DNA of 25,668 nt from BS750m-G62 sp046483505 (GCA_046483505.1 JAWODB010000305.1:1-25668), one strand, 5' to 3'. Positions 7,224 to 16,038 are shown, counted from the stretch's first letter. Notes: generated from the sequence alone by a model not told the origin. A program made the numbers and translations.

Positions 7224-8135
7224 ATGGGTACACCGTCCGTTTCGCTGTATCTGATCCGGCTGATCGTCCTGCTCGGGGTGGCGGCCACCTTCCTCATCTT
7301 CGGCCGCCGCCGCGGGGCGAAGGGCCGGGTCGTCGTCGCGATGGTCGGCGGGTTCCTCTGCCTGCTCGGCGCCGAGGTGGCCGACTTCCTCCGCCAGTGG
7401 GAGGCGGGCGCCCTGACCGACGACGCCGAAGGATGGGAGAGCGTCTATATCTACGCCCTGGGATACGTGGCCATCGCCCTGGGCGTCGTGGGCTGGGTCC
7501 GCGACCTCAACGCCAGCAACTCGCAACTGGAGGCGGACAACTCGAGCCTGCGGCAACTGGCGGAGTTCGACTTCCTGACGGACCTCGTGAACCGCCGCCA
7601 CGCCGAGGGGTACATCAAGCGCGAGATGGCCCGCGCCCGCCGCAAACGCGCCCCCGTCGGCTTCGTCATGATGGACCTGGACCACTTCAAGCGGATCAAC
7701 GACACGCACGGGCACCAGGCGGGCGACGCCGTCCTGGCCCACGTGGGGCACCTGCTGAGGGACCGGCTCCGCGCCAGCGACATCCTCGTCCGGTACGGCG
7801 GCGACGAGTTCCTGCTCGTCCTGCCGGACTCCGGGCTCGACAGTTCAGCCGCCATCGCCGAGACCGTCCGACGCACGCTCCAGGACAAGGGCGCCCCGTA
7901 CCGGAAGAAGGTGGTGCCGATCCAGGCGAGCTTCGGCGTGTCCGCCGTCGGCCCCGGCCAGAACGCCACGGTCCACGAGATCGTGGCCCGCGCCGACGAG
8001 GCCCTCTACGCCGCCAAGGGCATGGGCCGCAACCGCGTGACCACGTGGGACGAGATCACCGCCATGCACTCGGGCGGCGACGCGGCGCAGGCCTCCGCCG
8101 AACCTCACAGCGCGCCGATCGCGACGGGCGGCTGA
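7224..8135 (+). CDS. Membrane-bound diguanylate cyclase (GGDEF protein)
   Basis: Protein of 303 residues that would make cyclic di-GMP from two GTP at the inner membrane. Three hydrophobic segments lie at about 8-26, 35-54 and 75-91, followed by a short predicted coiled coil (about 93-113) and a GGDEF domain from about 114. The active-site loop is intact GGDEF (192-196), and the inhibitory I-site RxxD is present (Arg183-Asp186, five residues before GGDEF), so product feedback inhibition is expected. DFLTDLVNRR and MMDLDHFKRINDTHGH are also conserved. Start ATG 7224 has GAGG six or seven bases upstream. There is no periplasmic sensor domain of note, so the signal is unknown. Confidence 0.93.
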   Translation: MGTPSVSLYLIRLIVLLGVAATFLIFGRRRGAKGRVVVAMVGGFLCLLGAEVADFLRQWEAGALTDDAEGWESVYIYALGYVAIALGVVGWVRDLNASNSQLEADNSSLRQLAEFDFLTDLVNRRHAEGYIKREMARARRKRAPVGFVMMDLDHFKRINDTHGHQAGDAVLAHVGHLLRDRLRASDILVRYGGDEFLLVLPDSGLDSSAAIAETVRRTLQDKGAPYRKKVVPIQASFGVSAVGPGQNATVHEIVARADEALYAAKGMGRNRVTTWDEITAMHSGGDAAQASAEPHSAPIATGG

Positions 8136-8157
8136 GCGATTTCCCCTCGCCGGGTGC

Positions 8158-8180
8158 CACCGATTGCTCGTCAATCGGTG
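8158..8180 (+). other. Hairpin downstream of the diguanylate cyclase gene
   Basis: CACCGATTG and CAATCGGTG pair perfectly around a five-base loop, 22 bases after the stop codon. There is no T-run, so it may be a weak terminator or an mRNA 3'-end hairpin for the cyclase gene. Confidence 0.4.
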
Positions 8181-8197
8181 CCTCACCCCTTCAACTC

Positions 8198-8279
8198 ACG
8201 GCCGGACAAGACCGGCCGGGCCACACGGATATCTCCCGTAGCCACCACACGGGCGCACGGCCGGACAAGACCGGCCGTG
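8198..8279. repeat. Two copies of a CGGCCGGACAAGACCGGCCG hairpin repeat
   Basis: Copies at 8198-8218 and 8256-8279 share the core CGGCCGGACAAGACCGGCC. The second copy is a perfect 9-bp stem (CACGGCCGG / CCGGCCGTG) with loop ACAAGA. The copies lie in the spacer between the convergent cyclase and ftsK genes. They look like a small dispersed REP-like element unrelated to the other repeat families here. Confidence 0.7.
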
Positions 8280-8290
8280 GCACTCGCGCA

Positions 8291-8327
8291 AAAAATCGGA
8301 GCCGCGGTAGGGGGCGAACGCGGCTCC
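8291..8327 (-). terminator. Intrinsic terminator of the ftsK gene
   Basis: On the minus strand a perfect 9-bp stem (GGAGCCGCG / CGCGGCTCC, 12-base loop) is followed by GATTTTTT. It lies about 60 bases after the ftsK stop codon in the direction of transcription. On the plus strand the A-run precedes the stem, so it works only for the minus strand. Confidence 0.85.
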
Positions 8328-8389
8328 GGGGTCGGCACGGCCCGTGAGGGGGGGGACAGGCCGCACCTCTGCCTGGTTGGGGGGCCAGG

Positions 8390-10909
8390 TCAGGTCTCCA
8401 TGTCGGCTTCCTCGTCGGTCAGATACGGGTCCTCGTCGTCCGCCTCGTCGTCGTCCGGGTCCGCGTCCCCCGCGTCGTCCTCGTCGTCCTCGGCTGCGTC
8501 ATCCTCGCCGTCGTCGCCGGCGCGGCGGGCCTTCAGGGCCTCCCACTGGTCCAGGGTGATGAGCGTTTCGCGGGCCTGGCTGCCCTTGTACTCGCCGACG
8601 ATGCCGTCCTCGGCCATCTGGTCGATGAGGCGTGCGGCCCGGCCGTAGCCGATGCCGAGCCGCCGCTGGAGCAGGCTCACGCTGCCGCGCTCGTGCTCCA
8701 GGATGATTTCGATGGCCTTGGCGTAGAGTTCGTCGTCGGCGCCGGCGGCGAGGAGGGCGTCGTCGGCGTCGTCCTCGCCCTCGGGCTTGAGTTGGACGAG
8801 TTCGCGCTGGAACTCCGGTTCGGCCTTCTGCGTGATGTGGTCGAGGACGTTCTGGATGTCGGTGTCGCTGACGAAGGCGCCCTGGGCGCGGGTGAACTTG
8901 CTGGCCCCGGGGGTCATGAAGAGGAGGTCGCCCTGGCCGAGGAGTTTCTCGGCCCCCATCGAGTCGAGGATGGTGCGGGAATCGATGCGGCTGGCGGTCT
9001 GGAACGCCACCCGCACCGGCAGGTTCGACTTGATGAGCCCGGTCAGCACGTCGACGCTCGGCCGCTGCGTGGCCATGACCAGGTGGATGCCGACGGCCCG
9101 CGACTTCTGCGAGAGGCGCGTGACGTGGCCTTCCACCTCCTTGGCGGCGACCATCATCAGGTCCGCCAGTTCGTCGACGATGACGACGATGTGCGGCATG
9201 TGGACGGTGAGCCGGGCCTCCTCCTCCGGCGAGGACGGCTGGAACCGTTCGACGATGCGTTTGCGGCCGAGGCGGTTGTAGGCGGCGATGTTCCGCACGC
9301 CGGCCCGGGAGAGCAGCCGGTACCGTTCCTCCATCTTGTCGACCAGCCACCCGAGGATCGCCTCGGCCTTCCGCATGTCGTTGACGACCGGGCAGAGGAG
9401 GTGCGGCAGTTTCTGGTAGACCGAGAGTTCCACCATCTTCGGGTCGATCAGGATCATCCGGAGGTCGTCCGGCGTCCGCGTCAGCAGCAGCGACATGATG
9501 ATGGCGTTCAGGCACACGCTCTTGCCGGAGCCCGTCGTGCCGCCGATCAACAGGTGCGGCATGACGCCGAGGTCCTTGACGAGCGCCTGGCCGCTGGAGT
9601 CCTTCCCCAGGTACAGCGGCAGGCTGAGGCGTTTGGGCGCAGCCTTGCCGGCGTCGACGATTTCGCGGAGGCGGACGATCTGGCGGCGCGTGTTCGGCAC
9701 CTCGACGCCGATGGTGTCCTTGCCGGGCAGGGGGGCGACGATCCGCACGTTCGGCGCCTTCATCGCGATGGCGATGTCGTCGGAGAGGCCGATGACCTTG
9801 CCCACCTTCACGCCGGGCGCGAGGGCCACCTCGAACTGGGTGATCACCGGCCCCGTCTCGATGGCGACCACCTGGGCCGAGACGCCGAACTCCTGGAGCG
9901 TTTCGGTCAGGACCTCGGCGCTGGCGCGGATGGCGTCCTCGTCCGCCTCGTCGTCGTCCGCCTCGGCGTCCTCCAGCAGGTCGAAGGACGGCAGTTGATA
10001 GTCGTGGCTGCGGGCGGTCGTGGGCGCCGGCGTGAACGGCAGGGCGCCGGGTTCGGCGTCGGTGTCGGTCTTCGGCCGGGGCGAGCGGGCGTCGCGGATG
10101 ATGACGTTGTGCGGCAGGGGCGGGGCCTCGCCCTCCTCCTCGACCTCCTCGGCCGGGGCGTCGGCGACGGCCGTGGCGGTGGCGGCCGCGGCGTCCGCGT
10201 CCTCGTCGTCCCGCTCGTCGGTCTCGGGACGGCGTTTGCGCTGCTTGCGGGCCCGCGGACGGGCGGCCTCCTCGCGGTCGGAGCCGGCCGCCTCGGCAAA
10301 GCCGACCAGGCGCGAGCCGGCCGCCCCGGCGATGGCCGCCGCCGTCGTCGTCAGACGGGCCTGCGGCGCCCGGGCCCGGTCGCGGACCCACTTGAAGACG
10401 GCCAGCGGCAGGATGATGAGCCAGGTGTCCGTCAGCAGCAGCAGCCCGACCACCGTCGTCGGCACGATGAGCAGGACCGTGCCGAACGTGCCGAGGCGCG
10501 GTTCCAGGTACAGCCAGGTGGCCAGGCCCAGCACCCCGCCGTTGCCCTCCGGCAGGCGGGCGTCGACGGCGATCATCGCCGAGACCAGCGACACGACGAG
10601 CGTCAGCATCGCCGCCCCGACGACGCGGAAGATCTTGTTGTCGACCGTGTCGCGGGAGACCCAGAGGAGCGAGCCCGCCAGGACGAACAGCACCAGGGGG
10701 TAGGCGGCGTCGCCGATGGCCGACAGGAGCCCGTAGGCCACGTGGGCGCCGGCGTCGCCGCACCAGTTCCGCACGGGCACGTTGGGCGGATAGACGGCCT
10801 CCGAGGGCGGGTCCGCCGGATGGAACGAGAAGAGGCTGCCGGCCAGGAACAGCCCGGCCACGGCCGTGACGACGGCGGCGGCGGTCCGGGCTCGGCTGGT
10901 CGGCTTCAC
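8390..10909 (-). CDS. ftsK: FtsK/SpoIIIE-type DNA translocase
   Basis: Septum-associated ATP-driven DNA pump that clears and resolves chromosomes at division; 839 residues. The N-terminus has about four or five membrane helices (10-29, 62-84, 95-115, 141-175). A basic then acidic low-complexity linker follows (215-330), then the alpha/beta motor with Walker A GGTTGSGKS (456-464), Walker B VVIVDE (575-580) and MATQRPSVDVLTG. The DNA-reading winged-helix gamma domain is at about 727-783. Unusually, a 40-residue, almost purely Asp/Glu/Ala/Gly tail follows gamma (799-839). The start is the GTG at 10907-10909, the only start close to the first membrane helix, but no good ribosome site is visible, so the exact start is uncertain. 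It lies downstream of dut on the same strand, separated by a palindromic repeat. Confidence 0.93.
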   Translation of the reverse strand: MKPTSRARTAAAVVTAVAGLFLAGSLFSFHPADPPSEAVYPPNVPVRNWCGDAGAHVAYGLLSAIGDAAYPLVLFVLAGSLLWVSRDTVDNKIFRVVGAAMLTLVVSLVSAMIAVDARLPEGNGGVLGLATWLYLEPRLGTFGTVLLIVPTTVVGLLLLTDTWLIILPLAVFKWVRDRARAPQARLTTTAAAIAGAAGSRLVGFAEAAGSDREEAARPRARKQRKRRPETDERDDEDADAAAATATAVADAPAEEVEEEGEAPPLPHNVIIRDARSPRPKTDTDAEPGALPFTPAPTTARSHDYQLPSFDLLEDAEADDDEADEDAIRASAEVLTETLQEFGVSAQVVAIETGPVITQFEVALAPGVKVGKVIGLSDDIAIAMKAPNVRIVAPLPGKDTIGVEVPNTRRQIVRLREIVDAGKAAPKRLSLPLYLGKDSSGQALVKDLGVMPHLLIGGTTGSGKSVCLNAIIMSLLLTRTPDDLRMILIDPKMVELSVYQKLPHLLCPVVNDMRKAEAILGWLVDKMEERYRLLSRAGVRNIAAYNRLGRKRIVERFQPSSPEEEARLTVHMPHIVVIVDELADLMMVAAKEVEGHVTRLSQKSRAVGIHLVMATQRPSVDVLTGLIKSNLPVRVAFQTASRIDSRTILDSMGAEKLLGQGDLLFMTPGASKFTRAQGAFVSDTDIQNVLDHITQKAEPEFQRELVQLKPEGEDDADDALLAAGADDELYAKAIEIILEHERGSVSLLQRRLGIGYGRAARLIDQMAEDGIVGEYKGSQARETLITLDQWEALKARRAGDDGEDDAAEDDEDDAGDADPDDDEADDEDPYLTDEEADMET

Positions 10910-10944
10910 AGGTGTGCACTTTCTAGCGTGTGGCGAGCTTGCGA

Positions 10945-11075
10945 TGTCATTTCGAGCGAGGCCCGCAAGGGCCGAGTCGAGAAATCTCGTCGTTCAGTCT
11001 GTCGTGCAATGAAAGGCGAGATTTCTCCGCTCGCCTCGATGCGGATGACCGCATCGAGACTCGGTCGAAATGACA
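10945..11075. repeat. Inverted pair of GTCATTTCGA palindromic repeats (copy A)
   Basis: Outer ends TGTCATTTCGA (10945-10955) and TCGAAATGACA (11065-11075) are perfect inverted repeats. Inner boxes CGAGAAATCTCG (10978-10989) and CGAGATTTCTC (11017-11027) are also inverted. Each half carries its own internal hairpin (GGCCC-GCAA-GGGCC on the left; CTCGATGCGG-ATGA-CCGCATCGAG on the right), so the whole can fold as a branched structure. It occupies most of the dut-ftsK spacer, directly upstream of ftsK. Confidence 0.85.
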
Positions 11076-11128
11076 AAGTGCATTCCGCGCGGTGGGGCTC
11101 CCGGCCCACCGCGCGAAGTTCCGTGGCG

Positions 11129-11578
<450 letters not shown>

Positions 11579-11735
11579 GGGGAGAGTCCTTGCTTGAGCA
11601 AATTCCGGGTTATCGGACGGTTGGCATGACGGGTCTGCGACGGCGCCGCCGGCCTCCCGTTCGGATCGCGGCGGGTGCGGAGACCCGCGGCGCGCGAGTT
11701 AGCGTTGTCGTGTCAATCGATTCGCGAAAAAGACT

Positions 11736-11767
11736 CCTGGAACCTTTTTCACCTGGAACCTTTTTCA
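11736..11767. repeat. 16-bp perfect tandem duplication at the 3' end of the pRiA4b-like gene
   Basis: CCTGGAACCTTTTTCA occurs twice back to back (11736-11751 and 11752-11767). The second copy contains the stop codon of the minus-strand gene, so the duplication places a second TGA plus A-run just beyond it. With the nearby GAAAAAGACT (11726-11735) the segment can form an AT-rich stem (GAAAAAG / CTTTTTC). It could be a weak terminator or a remnant of a small repeat element. Confidence 0.7.
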
Positions 11768-13261
11768 CGCCCCGTCGCCGTTGCCGCCTGCGCTCGGGGG
11801 TTGGAGGACGAGGTACGCATCCAGCGTCTCGCGGAGGCGCTGCAGGGCCCGCCAGAGTTTCTGGCTGAGGTTGCCGGAGGTGTTCTCGACGGCCGATTCC
11901 AGATTCTCCTGCAGTTCGGCCAGGTCACTGAGCGGGGCGGACACGGTGGCGCTGCGCGGCGAGTCGAGCGCCAGGCGCTTGCGCATCTCGTCCGAGAGGG
12001 GGACGTTCTCCAGGATGGCCTCGCGCTGGGGTCCGGTCAGGCGGACGCCGGCCGCCTCGTCGGGGGTCGCGAGCGTCCGGCCGGTGCGGCGGGCGAGTTC
12101 CTCCTTGTCGATCAGGCCCAGGTGCAGGAGCAGCGCGTTTTCGACCTCGAGGATCAGGTCCTCGATGGGATTGTCGGCGGTCTCCTCGGACGGGAAGCCG
12201 ATGGCCCCGATGTCCTCCGTCTCGACGTACGGCAGGGTGGCGCCGTAGAGGCGGTCGCCGGCCGACTGGAGCCGCTCGCGCGTGGCCTCGTCGGCTTCGG
12301 CCATGGTGTCGGCGATCCGATCGAGCAGGCCGTGCACCTGGTCCACCGTCATGTTGACCATGGGGCTGTCCGGCCGGCCGCCGCGCAGCGCCGCCGCCAC
12401 CGGCTCGTGCCCCGAGGCCACCGGGAGCAGCAGGGTCCGCATCTCGCGCGGCACGGAAACCGGAATCGGGTAGCCGGCCGGCACACGGATCGCGCCCTCC
12501 AGCAGGCCGAGCACGCCCAGGGCGTCGTCCGGCTCTTCCGGCAACCCGTCGAGGTCGTCGTCGTCAAAGCCGAGAAGGTCGTTGTCCTCGTCATCCAAGT
12601 CATCCAAGAAGCCGAAGAGCGTGTCGTCGTCCTCCGGGAAGCCGAACAGGGCGTCGTCGCCGGCTGCCACGGCCGCCTCCGACGACGGTTCATACGGTTC
12701 GTCCAGGTCGAAGGCGTCGCGCGTGGCGTCCAGGTCGAAGGCGTCGGGATGCCAGTCCGGATCCATCCACTCGCGCCTCTCTTCGAGGTCCGTCTCCGTG
12801 ATGCCCAGTTCGTCCGGGTCGATGGCCCCGGCGGCGGCGGCGCAGGCGTAGTAGCCGGGGATGCTTCCGGAATCCTCCATGGGAAACGCCCGCTTCCCGC
12901 CGGTCAGGCGGCGGTGGAAGCGTTCCGGCAGGTCGCGGACGGCCTTGAGGCGGACGCGGTGCATCCAGGAATCGCCGAAGTCGTACACGTACACGCACCG
13001 GTCACCGCCCTTGGCGAAGCAGGATCTCAGGGGCACCGTACTCGAGCCGGGACCGAAGTCGGGTCCGGCGTTGGTGGCGATGGCCGGCCGCGACCGCTCC
13101 TTCTCCCGGAAAGCATGCAGGTGGCAGTCGTCCCAGCCGCAGGCGTCCTGGATGGCCAGGTGCAGGTCGTTGAAGGTGGCATCGGCGTCGAGCAGGAACC
13201 GGCGCCAGGCGCGTGGCTTGACGCCGATGAGGCTGGCCTCGAACTCGAAATAGGTGGGCAT
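11765..13261 (-). CDS. pRiA4b ORF-3-like domain protein, function unknown
   Basis: Protein of 498 residues. The N-terminal third matches the plasmid pRiA4b ORF-3-like family (often labelled IS1096 element passenger TnpR-like). Visible parts are FEFEASLIGVKPRAWRRFLL (5-24), AIQDACGWDDCHLHAF (36-51), VYDFGDSWMHRVRL (92-105) and GGKRAFPMEDSGSIPGYYA (121-139). An acidic linker (about 165-248) contains a repeated LFGF/LLGF-plus-aspartate pattern. Residues 255-498 are predicted mostly helical and not recognised. The family is common on plasmids and chromosomes, and its biochemical role is not established. ATG 13259-13261 is preceded by an AGGGAG ribosome site. No transposase is adjacent, so there is no sign that it is part of an insertion sequence here. 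Confidence 0.82.
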   Translation of the reverse strand: MPTYFEFEASLIGVKPRAWRRFLLDADATFNDLHLAIQDACGWDDCHLHAFREKERSRPAIATNAGPDFGPGSSTVPLRSCFAKGGDRCVYVYDFGDSWMHRVRLKAVRDLPERFHRRLTGGKRAFPMEDSGSIPGYYACAAAAGAIDPDELGITETDLEERREWMDPDWHPDAFDLDATRDAFDLDEPYEPSSEAAVAAGDDALFGFPEDDDTLFGFLDDLDDEDNDLLGFDDDDLDGLPEEPDDALGVLGLLEGAIRVPAGYPIPVSVPREMRTLLLPVASGHEPVAAALRGGRPDSPMVNMTVDQVHGLLDRIADTMAEADEATRERLQSAGDRLYGATLPYVETEDIGAIGFPSEETADNPIEDLILEVENALLLHLGLIDKEELARRTGRTLATPDEAAGVRLTGPQREAILENVPLSDEMRKRLALDSPRSATVSAPLSDLAELQENLESAVENTSGNLSQKLWRALQRLRETLDAYLVLQPPSAGGNGDGA

Positions 13262-13497
13262 CGTTTGCTCCCTGCGTGGTCACGACGCGTCATGCGGATG
13301 GGCGGCGGGCGTGCCGTGCCCCGTCCCGCCGGTCCGCGCCTCTTCTACCAATTCCGGAGGGCGATGTGTAGGGGAAACCGCCGGCGGCGTGATCCGTTTT
13401 GTGCGCGGCCGCCGGGGCGGTTCCCGGCGGCCGCGCCCGACGGCAACTCCTGCCGGGCGTGACGCGACGCGGCCGCCGAAATCCCGGCGGCGGAACC

Positions 13498-13525
13498 TTG
13501 AAAATGCCGATGGGGGCCGTATACT
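13498..13525 (+). promoter_or_regulatory. Sigma-70-type promoter of the tRNA-tuf operon
   Basis: TTGAAA at 13498-13503 and TATACT at 13520-13525, separated by 16 bases; transcription would start near 13532, just before the first tRNA at 13540. It is one of only two near-consensus promoters I can see in this GC-rich window, fitting a strongly expressed tRNA operon. Confidence 0.75.
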
Positions 13526-13539
13526 GTACCGTCTCGGCG

Positions 13540-13614
13540 GCCGGCGTAGCTCAACGGTAGAGCACCGGTTTTGTAAACCGGGGGTTGGGAGTTCGAGCCT
13601 CCCCGCCGGCTCCA
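13540..13614 (+). tRNA. tRNA-Thr (anticodon UGU)
   Basis: Cloverleaf is complete: acceptor GCCGGCG/CGCCGGC, D-stem GCTC/GAGC, anticodon stem CCGGT/ACCGG with loop TTTGTAA (anticodon TGT in DNA), T-arm GGGAG-TTCGAGC-CTCCC. The 3' CCA is encoded. It is the first gene of the tRNA-tuf operon. Confidence 0.97.
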
Positions 13615-13616
13615 GG

Positions 13617-13724
13617 AACGGCAGTCCAGAGTCGAAAGTCCAAAGTCCAAAGTCAACGGCGGGCAGGCGATGAGGCGTTGCGGGCCGGTGACTTTGGACC
13701 TTCGACTCGCGACGTTGGACTTGT
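13617..13724. repeat. AGTCCAA-type repeat hairpin between tRNA-Thr and tRNA-Tyr
   Basis: Begins almost directly after the CCA of the preceding tRNA with ACGGCAGTCC and continues with AGTCCAA heptamers. After a loop it returns in inverted form (GACTTTGGACCTTCGACT, then GACGTTGGACTT). The inner arms CCAAAGTCAACGGC and GCCGGTGACTTTGG pair with one mismatch. A longer copy follows the next tRNA. Confidence 0.8.
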
Positions 13725-13730
13725 TGATGT

Positions 13731-13815
13731 GGTGAGGTTCCCGAGCGGTCAAAGGGGGCGGACTGTAAATCCGCTGGCTCAGCCTTCGGAGGTTCGAATC
13801 CTCCCCTCACCACCA
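13731..13815 (+). tRNA. tRNA-Tyr (anticodon GUA)
   Basis: Class II tRNA with acceptor GGTGAGG/CCTCACC, anticodon stem GCGGA/TCCGC, loop CTGTAAA (anticodon GTA) and a long variable arm as expected for bacterial tRNA-Tyr. The T-loop is TTCGAAT. CCA is encoded (13813-13815). Confidence 0.97.
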
Positions 13816-13816
13816 C

Positions 13817-13966
13817 GAACGGCAGTCCAAAGTCGGAAAGGCAGTCCAGAGTCCAAAGTCGGGAACGGCAGTCCAAGGTCGAAAGTCCAAAGTCAACGGC
13901 GGGCAGGACGGGCGTTTTGTGGGCCGGTGACTTTGGACTTTGGACTCGCGACTTTGGACTTGGTTC
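13817..13966. repeat. Expanded AGTCCAA-type repeat hairpin between tRNA-Tyr and tRNA-Gly
   Basis: Second copy of the element at 13617-13724, again starting right after the tRNA 3' end. The left arm is expanded to three GGCAGTCC-led units (13819, 13840, 13867 onward). The core CAAAGTCAACGGCGGGCAGG and the returning arm GGGCCGGTGACTTTGGA are shared with copy one. It ends two bases before tRNA-Gly. Confidence 0.8.
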
Positions 13967-13967
13967 G

Positions 13968-14041
13968 GCGGGCGTAGCTCAACGGCAGAGCCCCGGCCTT
14001 CCAAGCCGGTCATGTGGGTTCGATTCCCATCGCCCGCTCCA
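13968..14041 (+). tRNA. tRNA-Gly (anticodon UCC)
   Basis: Acceptor GCGGGCG/CGCCCGC, anticodon stem CCGGC/GCCGG with loop CTTCCAA (anticodon TCC), four-base variable loop, T-arm GTGGG-TTCGATT-CCCAT. CCA is encoded. Its place between tRNA-Tyr and tRNA-Thr matches glyT in the E. coli tufB operon. Confidence 0.97.
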
Positions 14042-14181
14042 TCTGCAACGGACGGTCCCGACGGGCCGGCTGCCGCGAACCGCCCCACGCCGGCCGGCCA
14101 GGTATGCGTGGCGGCCCGCACGAGGGGCGAGAGACGACCGCCGGCGCGGCCGAGAATTGGCCGGGTGCCCGGATTTTTCGG

Positions 14182-14209
14182 TTGACAGGACCGGCCAAGG
14201 CGCTATCAT
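14182..14209 (+). promoter_or_regulatory. Second strong promoter, upstream of tRNA-Thr(GGU)-tuf
   Basis: Perfect TTGACA at 14182-14187 and TATCAT at 14204-14209 with a 16-base spacer; predicted start near 14216. A short CCGG-GTGC-CCGG hairpin followed by ATTTTTC (14161-14179) lies just upstream and could weakly end transcripts from the first promoter. This promoter would let tRNA-Thr(GGU), tuf and the following genes be expressed apart from the first three tRNAs. Confidence 0.75.
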
Positions 14210-14328
14210 GGACCGTTCTAGGGTCGGTGGTTGGTCTGCGCCATGCGCCGCGGTGGGGCAAGCGCCTGCGGCGGCGCGGACCGGGCACGAGGCGGCCGGC
14301 GGGGCGGTCGAACCGATTCACGCGCGGC

Positions 14329-14403
<75 letters not shown>

Positions 14404-14539
14404 TTTCCGGACGCCGGGAGTCAACTGTTGGTCCGGCCGCCGGCCACAGTGTCTGCCATAGCAATACGGGAACGATGGAAGGCCCGCCGCCGCGCGGGCG
14501 AACGAGGGACGCGAACCCACTAGAGCGGAGACCAGGGTT

Positions 14540-15748
<1,209 letters not shown>

Positions 15749-15888
15749 CCCGACCATCGCACACAGACGGCGGGAGCCGGCCGGCGGAGCACGCGGACGG
15801 CTCGGCGCGTCTCAGGGGCCGTCGGCTCGGACCGGCCGGCTGAGGCCGGCCCGCAGCGGCGCGGCCCTTCGTTTCCGGGAAGAGGTCG

Positions 15889-16038
15889 ATGCGCGAATAC
15901 GTGACGCTGGAATGCACCGAATGCGGGGCCCGCAACTACCGCACGCAGATGGAGACGCGCGGGAACGCGAAACTTCGCATCAAGAAGTATTGTCCGCGCG
16001 AGCGCAAACATACGGAGCACCGCGAACGCAAGAAGTAA
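15889..16038 (+). CDS. rpmG: 50S ribosomal protein L33
   Basis: Small basic large-subunit protein of 49 residues, typical for L33 and located between tuf and tRNA-Trp/secE as in many bacteria. Visible are MREYVTLECTECGARNYRT, the NAKLRIKKYCPRERKHTEH core and a basic end. Zinc-type L33 has two CxxC pairs; here the first is intact (Cys9, Cys12) but the second has become Cys35-Pro-Arg-Glu38. One ligand is therefore replaced, and zinc binding is doubtful or uses His41/His44. ATG 15889 follows an AAGAGG ribosome site at good spacing. Confidence 0.95.
   Translation: MREYVTLECTECGARNYRTQMETRGNAKLRIKKYCPRERKHTEHRERKK

Noticed and set aside
6812..7297. Longer N-terminus of the MBL-fold hydrolase reaching past 6811
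   Set aside because: The extension is low-complexity, crosses the AT-rich spacer and lacks a ribosome site, whereas 6811 has AAGGA at good spacing.
8379..8396. GGCCAGGTCAGGTC resembles part of the SRP RNA core
   Set aside because: The essential GGAAG...GCAGC asymmetric loop is absent and the segment overlaps the 3' end of ftsK; chance similarity.
11765..13261. pRiA4b ORF-3 gene as part of an insertion sequence
   Set aside because: No transposase, terminal inverted repeats or target duplication are seen around it; the family label does not imply a mobile element.
13731..13815. tRNA genes as integration (att) sites for a genomic island
   Set aside because: No integrase and no direct repeat of a tRNA 3' end downstream; the region is a conserved housekeeping operon.
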